The notes: generated by a model not told the origin, from the sequence alone. A stretch of DNA of 64,000 bases from Chamaelirium japonicum (GCA_947650365.1 CANTAL010000003.1:1302001-1366000), one strand, 5' to 3'. Positions 28,011-38,485 are shown, numbered from the stretch's first letter. A program made the numbers and translations.

Positions 28011-30530
28011 ATGGCCTCCGCTGCCGATGATGCTGCTGTTGCCGCCGCTGCTGCCGCCGCCCAAGCTTCTGAGCCCACTGCTGAGAGAGCGGTGGTCTGG
28101 CTGCAAAACCCGATCAGGGTGCCCGTCGGGGACAGTATCCGGGCGGCGATCGATCTCCCTCGGGAGATCCTCGTCACCGAGATGCCACTCTCGGGGAGGC
28201 CGCCCGAGGGCACAGTAGCTTCTGTCGGGCTGCTGTGGTCTGGGCTGCGGTTCCCACTGAGTCATCTCACCGGGGAGCTCCTGGAGTTGACGGGGCTTTG
28301 CCCTGCCCAGCTCTCAGGAAACTCCTAGGGGATACTCTACGGGCTGTCCCAGCTGGAGACCGCCCTGAAGGCGAGGATCCCACTGAGCTACTTGCTCAAA
28401 AAGTGGCTCCTCAAGCCCGGGCCGGTCTTCAGTACCGCGGGCTGCGGCTACTTCTACCTCGCCGGGCGGCCTGGCAAGGTGCTCCCCTTTTCCACCATCG
28501 AGAACAAGGATCGCCACTGGAAGGACTATCCTTTCGTGGCGGTCGGCGACTGGCGCGGGCGGCACAGCGGAGTCCCGGCTCACCCCGGGGTTCCCCCAAC
28601 GGTGGTCTTCCGGGAGATCTCCCTCTTCCGGGCGGGGAAGAAGAAGTGCATCGCTCCCGACCGGGAGCGATCTCTGGACGAGGCGTTCCTTCACTAACTC
28701 GGGGGGCGGACTCCGGAGAAGATCACTGCTCCCGACTTCATCTTCCAGCTGAAGGATGGGAAGACCGACGCTATTCTGCTGAAGCAGAAGACCGTCTGGA
28801 AGAAGAAGGAGGAGGTGATCGGCGCTATTCCACCGATACAGAACGTCTCTCCTCCCTCCAAAGGGGCCAGCAAGGGGGCGGGGAGTTCGGGAGGCAACCC
28901 CGACAAGAAGACGGTCCGGAGGCGGGCTTCGCCCATCCGCCTCAATGACCCCGATACCATGGAGATGCTCCGCCAGGGCGAAGCCTCCGCTCCTGCACCA
29001 CCTCCTCGCCCGGACGCCGGCCCAGGTCAGCCACCTGTCCCAACTCTAATTGTTCGCCGCAAGATTCAAATGGTCGAACCCGACGACCCTAACGTCGACC
29101 TCCCGCTAACCATGGCGGAAGTCGAGTCCGGGATGGCTCAGATTTTAATGGGCAACTTCCCCGGTGATCTGACCGTCCCTCTTCGTGTAGCAGTGTTGAC
29201 GCCGAAGATGGAGGCCCGTGGGAAGAAGAAGGTAAAGCTCGCGAGGCCCGCGCCTTCGAACGCCCAGACGGAGCTGCGGCGAAAAACGCTGGAGGAGGCG
29301 GGCTTGGACTCGGAGCCAAGCTGGACGGACTCCGAGGAGGAGGCATCAGGCTCCGAGGAGGAAGAGCCTGCTCCTCAACCTTCCCGGGCGGAGCCTTCCG
29401 CTTCTGCCCAAGTGGAGAAGCCCCTGGCTCCACCAGTTCCCGCACCAGGGGCGGAAACGAGCGGGCAGGATCTTCCACCTCCCGCCGACGTGGCAGGGGT
29501 CCAGCTGGGCGAATCCAACGCCACCGCTGCGACCTCCCCACCGACGGCAGCTCCAACTCCCGCCCCTCAGGCCTCTCCTGCAGCAGAGGGCCAGGAGGGA
29601 GCGGGCTCCCAGCAGGGCCTGGGGGACCTGGTCTACAGGTCCCCTAGCTTTGTAGACATTGGCTCCGACTCCGAGTCCTCCAGCTCGGAGTCGGAGGCCA
29701 AAGTGGCCAGGGCGGACCCTCCGAGCCCGGCAGCAGCTGGAGCTTGCCCGGGAGTGGTGCCAGCCCCCACTCCTCTTCCCGGCGTGCCTCCTCCTACCGA
29801 AGCTCCGGGGGGTCCCAGCGCGGGTTCCTCTACGGAGGAGGGGAGGGCGCCCTATTACATGCGGCAGCTACTGGGCCGCAAGGTCTTCGCCAGAACCCCC
29901 TTCGCTTCCATAAGCGAATGCCTGGCCGAGGTACCTCTTACTCTCTCTGCCCTTACACCAAAAATATTAAACTTTCTTTCTAACTTTTTCATCTTCCTTA
30001 TGCAGGCGGAGAAACAGAGCCAGGCACTGGCCGCGGGGGTCGCTGAGGCCGGGAAGGCACTGGCCGCCTTGTTCAACGATTCCCTTCGGGGGTCTGAGCG
30101 CAAGGTGGACGAGCACATCCACGAGCTCCAGCGGGCTTCGCAGGCCGGGGCCCTGAAAGAGACAGAGGAACTCCGCCTGAGGGTCGCGACCCTAGTGTCG
30201 GGCATAGCCGAGCTGGAGATGGCCCAGCTCAAGACCTCCGACGACCTCAAAAAGGCCGTGGCGAAGCGGGACGAGGCCGTCACTGCCAAAGAGGCCGCTA
30301 GGAAGGAGGCGGCTCAACTTCAAGGCGAGGTCGCTGCTCTGAAGACAGAGATCGCCGCCCTGAAGGAGACGCACGCCGAAGGCCTTCGGGCTCAACAAGG
30401 TCGCCTCCAAGCCCAGCTGGACGATCTCCTCAAGAAGGGCGCCCTGGCCGCTGTGGAAAGGTACAAGACTGAGAGGTCGAAGAAGCGGCGCCGAGGGGAC
30501 GACAGTGGGGCGGAGACTAGCAAGCCTTGA
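28011..30530 (+). pseudogene. Antisense ORF of element 1, PF04195-like, two in-frame stops, one intron
   Basis: One continuous plus-strand frame runs opposite to gag-pol. The ATG at 28011 follows the TATA box by about 115 nt and has G at +4. Residues 1-25 are Ala-rich. Residues about 40-240 (LRFPLSHLTGELLELTGL, ARIPLSYLLKKW, GYFYLAGRPG, ENKDRHWKDYPFV) resemble the plant 'putative gypsy-type transposon' domain PF04195. A TAG at 28326-28328 (codon 106) and a TAA at 28695-28697 (codon 229) interrupt it, but homology to element 2 continues through both. Next come a KKTVRRRASPI basic patch, an acidic Pro/Ala/Ser/Glu-rich middle, then a 75-nt intron at 29931-30005, a roughly 150-residue Ala/Glu/Lys coiled coil and a C-terminal SKKRRRGDD that could be a nuclear signal. 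The function is unknown. Tat elements such as Grande and RIRE2-like families are known for antisense genes here. Confidence 0.82.
29931..30005 (+). other. Predicted 75-nt phase-0 intron in the antisense ORF
   Basis: The stretch starts GAG|GTACCTC and ends TTATGCAG|GCG, with a T-rich, AT-rich interior against GC-rich flanks, as in plant introns. Its length is 25 codons and it has no stop, so retention keeps the frame but inserts a hydrophobic segment (LNFLSNFFIFLMQ) into otherwise polar protein. Removal joins ECLAE to AEKQS directly at the start of the coiled coil. Confidence 0.75.
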
Positions 30531-30571
30531 GCTCGCAGCCTTGTAACTATTCTTATAATTTTTTGTCAATC

Positions 30572-30577
30572 AATGAA
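30572..30577 (+). terminator. Possible polyadenylation signal of the antisense ORF
   Basis: AATGAA, a variant plant near-upstream element, lies 42 bp after the stop codon in a T-rich stretch (30552-30592), which is unusual in this GC-rich element. Position and composition fit a 3' end, but no cleavage site can be proven. Confidence 0.35.
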
Positions 30578-30977
30578 ATTTTTCATCTTTTTAAGCTCGC
30601 CTATGCGTTTCTTTCTTTCTCTATGTCGCTCATGAGTCCGCTTTAGGAGTTTCGCAGTGATCTCGAGAGTGATACCCCGGGCGAGGCAGCTAATTCGATT
30701 CAACCTTTTTATTTTAAAGTATATGCAAACGAAAAACTCGGCATGCTCGCTAAAACTCAATATAGCCTCTGAGCCCGGAAAACGATAAGCGAACCAAATG
30801 ACTTCAAAAACTTCCCTACACTCAGAGACTTAAACCATTTTTATTTTTAAAGGAAACTAATAAGTGCTAGCTGCCCCCTGCCCGGTTAATTTGCCTCGAT
30901 GATCCTGTTCAACGGTCTTGCCCTTTGAGGGGTATGCCCACGCCAGGATGCTTCTGTTCATGGCAGGTGAACGCGAA

Positions 30978-31252
30978 GGATCCCGGTTAGGTTTAGAGTC
31001 CACTAGGCAGCGGACTTCCCCAGGAATCTCAAGGTCGCCCCCTGGCTACCTCTGAGGATCCCGGTCTTGCTTTAAGTCCGCACAATGGCGGACTGCCCCG
31101 GGAAGCTCAAGGTCGCCCACTGGCTGCCTCTGAGGATCCCGGTCTTGCTTTAAGTCCGCACAACGGCGGACTGCCCCGGGAAGCTCAAGGTCGCCCACTG
31201 GCTGCCTCTGAGGATCCCGGTCTTGCTTTAAGTCCGCACAACGGCGGACTGC
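30978..31252. repeat. 78-bp tandem repeat, about 3.5 copies
   Basis: GGATCCCGG starts units at 30978, 31056, 31134 and 31212, an exact 78-bp period. Units carry GTCCGCACAA, GGCGGACTGCCCCGGG and CTCAAGGTCGCCC. The first unit is most diverged and the last is truncated. It lies in the non-coding gap between the end of pol (31369) and the end of the antisense gene (30530). I see no gene in 30531-31368. Confidence 0.9.
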
Positions 31253-31368
31253 ACCTTATAGACCATGCGGGCTCTTGCTGCGCCGAGCTTCCGAGTTAAA
31301 TTCTTTGTTGAAACCTCCATTGTTCATTCATAACTTCTTTAGAAGATGATTTACAAAATCCCCTGGTC

Positions 31369-32326
31369 TTATGCATAAAACTTGCGAAGGTGCAAAGCAT
31401 TCCAAGGTCGCTCTAACGGGTCGCCTTCAGCGGTCATCAACTGGTAAGCCCCCGAACCTCGTGCTTCGCGCACTATATAGGGACCTTCCCAGTTCGCCGC
31501 GAGCTTTCCTGCATTAGGCTCTTGTGTGTTTGCGAACACCTTTCTCATCACCAGATCGCCAGCCTTGAATGCCCGATGGCGGACTCTTTTGTCATATGCG
31601 CGCTTCATTTCCTGTCTATATCCGGCGAGGTGCAGGTTGGCGCGCTCTCGTCTTTCTTCGAGCTGATCGAGAGAGTCGACGAGCAGTTTGTCGTTGTCGA
31701 CCTCCTCCGACGCAAGCCTTCTTTCAGTGGGCAGCTCGGCTTCTACGGGTAGCACGGCTTCGCAACCAAAAGTGAGACTGAAAGGGGACTCGTTAGTTGA
31801 GCGACGTGGAGTAGTGTGATAGGCCCACAAGACTCCATCGAGCTCCTGCTCCCACAATCCTTTTATCCCTTCCAGCCTTTTCTTGAGGTTGTCTAGGATT
31901 ACACGATTCGTAGCTTCGGCCTGCCCGTTGCTTTGAGGGTACCTCGGGGACGAGAACCTTAGGTCGACTCCATATTCAACGTGAAAACTTCTGATCAAGC
32001 GATTGTCGAACTGGCGACCATTGTCGGTGATAAGTACCCGAGGCAGACCGAACCGACAGAAAAATATTCTTCCAAAGGAAGTCTTTCACTTGCTTCTCAC
32101 CTATCTTAGCTAGCGGGACCGCTTCCACCCATTTGGTGAAGTAGTCCGTAGCCACTAAGATGAATTTCCTTTGCCGGGCTGATACGGGGAAAGGTCCCAC
32201 AATATCTAGCCCCCATTGTTGAAACGGCCAGGGGCTCGCCAGAGGATGCAGTTCCTCTGCGGGCATATGATTTGTCGTGGCATGCTTCTGGCATTGGATG
32301 CAGCTTTGTGCGACCTTCAAGGCATC
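31369..32326 (-). pseudogene. pol: Integrase core and C-terminal domain
   Basis: The zinc-finger Cys pair (CIQCQKH) follows the TAA. The first catalytic Asp is in WGLDIVGPFP (codon 32206-32204). A one-base change in an A5 run at 32060-32064 shifts the frame. The second Asp is in ITDNG (codon 32025-32023) and the Glu in SNGQAEATNR (codon 31917-31915), so all three DDE residues survive, in two frames. The C-terminal part has KAGDLVMRKV, the WEGPYIV GPY/F-type motif and WNALHLRKFYA, ending at 31369. Integrase inserts the cDNA; the 5-bp duplication fits. Confidence 0.92.
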
Positions 32327-32329
32327 TTA

Positions 32330-33271
32330 TTCCAGAGTGGGCCACCAGTATCCTTGCCTCCGTACTTTCGCAGCTAGAGACCGCCCACCAGCGTGGTTTC
32401 CCAGCTCGCCAGAGTGAATGCAATTCAAAACTTCTTCGGTCTCTGGGATCTCGATGCAACGAAGATTTGGCCCGCCAAAAGATCTTCGAAAAAGGCGATC
32501 CCAGCGAATGAGATAGCGACCAGCGCATTTCTCCACTCGCCGGGCTTCCTCTCTATCATCTGGAAGCTCGCCCTTCTGGAGAAAACAAAGAATGGGGGCG
32601 ATCCACCCGCCGGGTGATATGTCGGCAGAGACTTGGTTAACAGCGGGCTCTACCAGTCGGAGCCGAGACTGATTTTGGACCTCGATGAGAATCTGGCAAG
32701 CTTCTGATGTTCCCAGCAGAGAGGCAGCGTTTGCCAAAGCATCAGCTCGCATATTATCGGCTCGAGGGATTTGCTCGAAGGAGATCTTTTCGAACTCTGC
32801 GGCCTTTCCTTTTACCAAATCCACGTAGCCCGCCATTCGCGCATCCTGGGAGGCATAATCCCCGTTGATTTGACAAATGATCAGCTGGGAATTGCTGAAA
32901 ACCTTTAATCGTTTGGCGCCTACTTCTTGAGCGAGCTCTAGTCCGGCGAGCAGTGCCTCATACTCTGCCTCGTTATTGGTTGCAGCGAAATCCAGCCGGA
33001 CTGATTTCTCAAGAAGTATCGACTGGGCGATCAGTGCAACCCCGATCCCGGCCCCGAAAGCGTTGGAGGATCCGTCGACGAATAATTCCCAGCCCGCCAT
33101 CTCTGAATGCTTAGTCGGAGGAAGCTCGCCTTGGTTGTCCAAGAACCTCGCCTTCCCAGGGTGTGCCTCAGTTGGCTCATCCTCCTGGTACTGGACTGGT
33201 TCTTCTATGGGGAAGTCCGCCAAGAAATCGGCGAGAGCCTGCCCTTTGACAGCAACTCGAGGGACATACTC
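32330..33271 (-). pseudogene. pol: Archaeal-type RNase H and start of integrase
   Basis: Same frame as the RT. A linker (VKGQALADFLADF) leads into a second RNase H: WELFVDGSSN supplies the first Asp, NNEAEYEALLAGLELA the Glu, and RADNMRADALANAA the last Asp. The third acid is replaced: FSNSQL has Asn (codon 32893-32891) where the family has FSDSQL. After this, CIHSGELGNHAGG provides the His pair of the integrase zinc finger, ending at YWWPTLE, where a TAA (32329-32327) splits the zinc finger. The extra RNase H places the element in the Tat group. Confidence 0.9.
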
Positions 33272-33274
33272 CTA

Positions 33275-34831
33275 ACCATAGGCGGAGAGCTCGGCGGACC
33301 ATCGGTAGAGCCTGCCGGCTACCGAGGGTCTGGAGAGCGCGCTCTTCAGAGGGTGCTCCGTGATAACTTTGACAGTGTGCGCCGAGAAGTAGGGGTGAAG
33401 CTTTCTCGCGGTAAGGACCAAGGCCAATGCGACCTTCTCGATTGGTCAATACCGGAGCTCGGCAGAAAGCATAGTGTGGCTTACAAAGTAGACAGGCCGC
33501 TCCACCTTTGCTTCTTCTACAACAAGGACCCCGCTTACCGCATTCTCTGTGACCGCGAGATATACGCCAAGTTCGGCGCCACCTTTGAGTGCCGCTAGGA
33601 TTGGCGGGCTCGCCATATAGTCCTTGATCTTTTGAAAGGCGCGCTCGCACTTTTCATCCCAACAAATGCTTGCTCCTTTTCGTAGTAGCTCGAAAAGAGG
33701 TCGGCAATTGTCTGAGGATTTGGAGATGAACCGATTGAGTGCGGCGATTCGCCCGCTCAACCTCTGGACTTCCTGCCAGGTTCTTGGTGCGGGCATCTCG
33801 ACAAGTGCTCGGATTTGCCCAGGGTCGGCCTCAATCCCCCTGTGGGTGACCAGGTACCCTAGGAATTTCCCAGAAGTCACCCCGAATGCGCACTTTGCCG
33901 GGTTTATCATCATTTGGTACTTTCTCAACACTTCGAAGGTTTCGCGGAGGTCGGCGATATGCCCTTCTCGCTTTCGACTTTTCACCAGGAGGTCGTCTAC
34001 ATAAACTTCGACATTCTTGCCGATCTGACCCTTAAACATCTGAGTGACTAACCTTTGGTAGGTCGCTCCAGCGTTTTTTAGTCCAAAAGGCATCACTCGA
34101 TAGCAGAATAGCTTCTGGTAGCCCACCCCAGAATAGAAAGCGGTCTTCTCTTGATCGTCGACGTGGAGAGGTATCTGGTTATACCCAGAATATCCATCCA
34201 TAAAGGACAGGGCCTGGAACCCGACAGCTGCGTCGACCAGTGCGCCTATCCGTGGAAGAGGAAAACCGTCCTTCGGGCATGCTTTATTGAGGTTGGAGAA
34301 GTCAATGCACACTCTGACCGCCCCGCTCTTATTGGGCACCGCCACAATATTGGAGATCCACTCAAGGAAGTGCGCCTCGCGTATAAAGCCAGCTCGCTCT
34401 AGCTTGTCTATCTCCGCCGCCACTGCAATGGACTTCATAGCCGGTATGTACCATGCTTTTTGCTTGACCGGCGGGAATTCTTTCATGGTGTGCAGACGAT
34501 GACAGGCGACCTCCGGGTCAATCCCTGGTATGTCCGCGAAGCTCCAGGCGAATACGTCACGGTATTCCCTGAGTATGTCGGTTAAGACTAGGACCTCGCC
34601 CTTGGTTAGCAAGGTCCAGAGATGGACGATCCTTGGTCCGTCCTCGCCACCGATGTTGACTTCTTGCAGCTGCTCGGCAACGGGAAAACTTCCTCTCTGG
34701 GATCCCGACAAGTGACCTTTCTCCTCGAGCTCAAGATCCACGCCGCTCCCACCCGGGGGTGAAGTAGGGGATCTAAGCGAGGTGACCTCTCTCGGGCTTT
34801 GAGGGAGCCCGCTTGAGGTGGGCGTTAATTG
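33275..34831 (-). pseudogene. pol: Reverse transcriptase and linked RNase H
   Basis: RT motifs appear in order: the WYIPAM...EIDKLERAGFIREA entry region, VCIDFSNLNKACPKDGFPLP, FMDGYSGYNQI, MPFGLKNAGATYQR, the catalytic VYVDDLLVKS (YVDD codons at 34003-33992), and KCAFGVTSGKFLGYLVT. The linked RNase H region (GVYLAVTENAVSGVLV...RPVYFVSHTM) lacks classical catalytic acids, as is common in the Tat lineage where a second RNase H is present. A TGA at 33448-33446 interrupts this region just after ELRY, and the same frame continues with PIEKVALALVLTARKLHPY. A TAG at 33274-33272 then ends the segment. Confidence 0.92.
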
Positions 34832-35745
34832 CTAGGAGGGCGCGAGCCTCTTGGCCTCAGCGACCTCAACATCTGCGAGGTGAAGGACGTCCTGCTCGCA
34901 CCTGGTAGCAGCGACCTGGTCTCCTCGAATTACCACGACCCCTCCGTTGGTGGGAAACTTGAGGGCCTGGTGATTTGGCGAGGACACCGCTTTCATCTGC
35001 GTCAACCAAGGTCGCCCTAGGATGGCATTGAAAACGGACTGCCCATCCACCACCGTGAAACGGACTTGACATACCTCCGGGCCCGCCGTCACGGTGAGGG
35101 TTATCTCCCCTACCACCTTAGCGACCTCGCCAGTAAAACCGGTAATCGAGCCCGTAGAGGGAGACAAATCAATTTGTCTCAATCCCATTCGCTGGAAGGC
35201 CGACAAGAACAGGATGTCTACGGCACTTCCTGGGTCGACCAGGACCCGCCTTACTTCGATGTTCGCCATCATAAGGCGTATGACGAGGGGATCATTGTGA
35301 GGGGTAACAACCCCGGCCATGTCCTCCTCCGAGAACCAAATAAAGTCTCGGGCTTCTACCCTTGGTGTTTGGAGCAATACAGGGGTTAGAGAAAAGGAGA
35401 ATACCTTCTGAGCCCGCTCCATCTCTCTAACTTGTCGACGAACCTCGTTGCTGGATCTTGGGCCGCTCAGGTGCCCGCTGATAGTGTGACAGACCGCCGG
35501 CCCTCCCGGGGGAGGTGGAGGCAGGGCGGGCTCAGCGAGCCCCGGGCGATCTCCTTCCCGAGGAGCCCGCACCGGTATCACCTCGAATCTCCTGGGGGGC
35601 GAAATGAACTGATCCAAATGACCTTGGGCGACCAAGTCCTCGAGGTGGTTCTTCAGAGCCCGACATCTGTTGGTGTGATGCCCGGGGCTGCGATGAAAAG
35701 TGCAACGCCGCGAATTGTCGGTTGAGCCGGGCTCCCCGACCTGCA
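34832..35745 (-). pseudogene. pol: gag C-terminus and aspartic protease
   Basis: After the frameshift at 35746-35751 the reading frame begins with the zinc-knuckle-like motif and a KNHLEDLVAQGHLDQF segment typical of the gag-protease linker. Retropepsin motifs follow: LVDPGSAVDILF, with the catalytic Asp codon at 35236-35234 (DPGSA where DTGSS or DGGSS is more usual), and AILGRPWL at the C-terminal end. A TAG at 34834-34832 ends the frame, while homologous polyprotein sequence continues directly after it. The protease would process the polyprotein in the particle. Confidence 0.88.
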
Positions 35746-37335
35746 GGGGGGTGGATACTGAAAGAAAGGTTCATTCCGAATCTGGTGAAAAACTTGCCCT
35801 GGGGAGTGAGTTAACACGGTTAAATCCCGCTCCCCGGGTCCCGGAGGCAGGCGCCAGTTCGCCGGCCTTCTAGCGACCACCGTGGGGGCTTCAGTGGGCT
35901 GTGCGGCAGGAGCTGCGGGCGGTCCGGGCAAAGGTACCACCGGTGGCACCTCTCGCCTCTCCACGGCCTTAACGACGAGAGGTCGTAGGGCCGGAGGAGG
36001 TCGCTGCTCGATTGCCTTCCCTTTCCGATCTAACACCGCATCTTCGAGCTTGATGTGTTGCTGGACAAGGGCGAAGAGCTCGACCATCATGCGAGGATCT
36101 TTGATCACCAGTGCGTCATGAAGTTTGCTCCCTTCGGGGAGGGCATTCCGGAAAGCGCTCACCGTCGTGCGATCTTGACCGACCGCATCCACGAGGGCGA
36201 GGTAGGCGCTTCGAAAGTGCATCGCGAAGCTTCGCAGGGTTTCACGGGCTCCCATGGCCAAGGTGAAGAGGGACTCGATCCTCTTAGGGGGTTGTCTGTT
36301 GCAGCGGTACTGCTCCAGAAACAACCTGGAGAGAGTTGGGAAGTCTGGAATGGTGCCCGACGGCAATTTGTGGAACCAGTTTAACGCCGAGCCAGTCAAG
36401 CTGCTCGGGAAAGCCCGGCACAAGACATGGTCTTGGTCCAGGAAAAATAACAACTTCCGGTAAGCCAATAGATGGTCGACTGGATCTTGCGATCCATCGA
36501 ACAGAACAAACTTAGGCGGGGTCCAATGGTAAGGGAAACCTCCTCGGTGCACCTTGCTCGTGAAGGGCGAGCTACCCCCGTGGGCGGCGAGGTCCTCCAG
36601 CAGGTCTACCGTCGCGTTAGGTTGCTGCCAGTGCCCGGGGAAAACTCCCAGAGGCTGCTGCGCAGGTCCTCGGTGGCCGTGCACGCTCCCTCGAGGGAGG
36701 TTCGGATCCACCCCGCAGCGACCCTCAGGGGCTATCGCTCGGCGACCTCCTCGCTGTTCGCCCGCGGATTCCTTCAGCGTGGCGGTTGGTCTGTGGGAGG
36801 CCGTTGCCTCTCGAGCTTCGGAAGGTATAGCCACCGCGGCCTCTTTCCCTCGTCGTCGATGGCGCGGGTCGCGATCCCGCTCCAGAGACCTTGCCTCCGA
36901 CTCGTTAGAATCGACGCTCCGGCTACGGCGGCGAGGGATGGTCGCCCGCGAGGTCGCCTGGTTGCTAGACCGCTGGGTTACTAGCTTCTGCAGCCTCATA
37001 AGCGGGGTTTACGGTACCCCGCGCACGACCGCTCTCTCGACCGGGGGTTCTGGATGGTAAACCTGCCGAGCCGGAATGGTCGTGGGCAGGCGCGATGTTG
37101 AAGCTGGTGGTCGCACCGGAGATGCCGTCTTCGCGGGCCCAGACCGTCGGCTGGCCGCCGGAACCTGACGCAGTCGCGTCAGTTCCTCCATCATTGCCCG
37201 CTGGGTAGCCAACATCTCCAACAGGAGCTGGTCACTGAGCGGGACATGGGGCTGAGGGGTCTCAACAGGAGGTTCGCTGTGCTCAGACCTCGCACGGGTC
37301 CTCGGTCGCCTGTGTCCCCTTATCGCCGGAGCCAT
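35653..37335 (-). pseudogene. gag: gag, interrupted
   Basis: The capsid gene begins at the ATG at 37335-37333 (MAPAIRGHRRP), the first good start after the primer-binding site; the open frame extends back into the LTR but that part is leader. A Retrotrans_gag-type core lies at about 36500-36030, with FDGSQDPVDHLLAY, CRAFPSSLTGSALNWF and IPDFPTLSRLFLEQY. A basic Arg-rich region precedes it. Codon 109 is an in-frame TAA (37011-37009). The frame then runs to 35653, but a one-base change in the G6 run at 35746-35751 moves the reading to another frame, where a CTFH...GHHTNRC zinc-knuckle-like motif follows. The product would be the particle shell protein; this copy cannot make it whole. Confidence 0.9.
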
Positions 37336-37405
37336 CTTTGGGTTACGAGAGCCTCCGGCGTTCAACCGCGTGGTCTTGGGCGTTCTCGCCGGAACCAGCC
37401 GAAAG

Positions 37406-37423
37406 ATCCCACAGACGGCGCCA
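37406..37423 (-). other. Primer-binding site of element 1
   Basis: Two bases inside the 5' LTR the minus strand reads TGGCGCCGTCTGTGGG. It begins with the TGG that pairs with a tRNA CCA end. The TGGCGCCGT core is seen in plant Ty3/gypsy sites primed by tRNAs ending in ACGGCGCCA. I cannot assign the exact tRNA. Confidence 0.8.
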
Positions 37424-37425
37424 AA

Positions 37426-38480
37426 TGTTCGGGGGATTTTTTCGCTGGTCCGTGCAGGCTGCCTGCAAGACAAAGAAAAAGCGTGAGAACGGCTGGCTCC
37501 CTTAGGAGCGCAGACCCTCCGACGCTCAAGTCAGTCTCAGGTGCACAACGGCGAGCTTTAGTGGACAAAAGTGGTAGGGAAAATGGTTTCGAACCTGTAC
37601 TCTGGAGCCTGGGGGTGAGCATTTATAGACATTGGCGACCTACTGCGGCCCGACACGTGGAGATTCTTTCTAGAGCCTTCTAGACCCCCACGTTCTGGCC
37701 CGCGTGGGTCTCTGACAGTCCTTGGTACTCGCGCCCCTGACATTCTTTGTCGTCGAGCCTGCCAGGCGGTTTGAGTGGGGGAGGGCATCTTTCTTGTTGC
37801 TGCCAGGTGGCTATTCTGGAATATTCAAGTCTGGGAGGTCTTGAACTGACTAGGGCGGGCTTCCGTGGACCCCGTTTGTCCACGTAGCTTTTGTGGGGTT
37901 TCGATACCTGGCAACCCTTCACGCTGCCCTATTGTGGGCGACCTCGGGTGGGAAGCCAGGGCGAGCTCGCCCTCCGTTGCTCCGCCTTCTCTTCCACATC
38001 TATCAAGAGTCGGACCTCGCCGGAGCGACCTCTTCGATAGACAGGGGAGTCTTGGCGGGCTTGGGCGAGCTCCGGAATGAGCTTGGGTGTGCTCCTGAGC
38101 GAGCTTGGCCGAGCTCCTGAGTGAGCATGGGCGAGCTCGTGCGCGAGCTGGGGGCGTCTCTGGTGCCTGTATCTTTGTATGCATGACGGTCTAACTCCCG
38201 CTGCCACTGCAAGCGAATTCTCGTGCGAGCTTGGCGAGCCATTGGGCGAGCTCCTGAGCGAGCTTGGGCGAGCTCCCGAGCGAGCTTTGGCGAGCTCCTG
38301 AGCGAGCTTTGGCGAGCTCCCGAGCGAGCTTTGGCGAGCTCCTGCGCGAGCTTGAACGAGCTCCGGAGCGTGCTCTTTGCCTAGGGCCCCTTCAGCCCAA
38401 TGTGGATCTCGTTCCCTCTCAAGATGATTTGGTGAGCACGGGGGGGCGAACTCCTGGGAGAGTTTCAGCTACCCCCAACA
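37426..38480 (-). repeat. 5' LTR of element 1
   Basis: The 1055-bp LTR is one base longer than its partner because of an extra C near the outer end. It should drive gag-pol on the minus strand. The same minisatellite units lie at about 38060-38140 and 38235-38365. Confidence 0.95.
37621..37659 (-). promoter_or_regulatory. Core promoter in the 5' LTR of element 1
   Basis: On the minus strand a G-box CACGTG (37654-37659) lies about 27 bp upstream of TATAAAT (37621-37627). A start of transcription near 37590 would give an R-U5 of roughly 165 nt before the primer-binding site. The same pair is present in the other two LTRs (25996-26034 and 60026-60064). The start site is inferred. Confidence 0.6.
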
Positions 38481-38485
38481 CGATC
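38481..38485. repeat. target-site duplication of element 1, right copy
   Basis: CGATC directly follows the CCCCCAACA end of the right LTR and matches 25796-25800 exactly, so this is an undisturbed single insertion. Confidence 0.95.

Larger units (their letters stand above)
25801..38480 (-). mobile_element. Complete Ty3/gypsy Tat-type LTR retrotransposon (element 1)
   Basis: The 12680-bp element has two near-identical LTRs (TG...CA), a 5-bp duplication, a primer-binding site next to the right LTR and a purine tract next to the left LTR. Transcription of gag-pol therefore runs on the minus strand. The domain order is gag, protease, RT, RNase H, archaeal-type RNase H and integrase, with integrase last as in Ty3/gypsy. 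The extra RNase H and the antisense gene before the 3' LTR are hallmarks of the Tat lineage. gag-pol has five in-frame stops and two frameshifts, so the copy is non-autonomous. GC-rich coding sequence contrasts sharply with the AT-rich satellite around it. Confidence 0.95.

Noticed and set aside
28235..28948. Plus-strand open frame of 237 codons overlapping the antisense ORF.
   Set aside because: It is in another frame from the sequence conserved with element 2. The conserved frame, despite its stops, runs through the same region.
28011..30530. Antisense ORF as an envelope gene.
   Set aside because: It is on the strand opposite to gag-pol, and has no signal peptide, transmembrane anchor or glycoprotein-like features; the only hydrophobic stretch lies in the predicted intron.
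33107..33598. Plus-strand frames opposite pol (for example 33107-33598 and 36472-36984).
   Set aside because: They are shadows of recognisable RT, RNase H and gag sequence on the minus strand.
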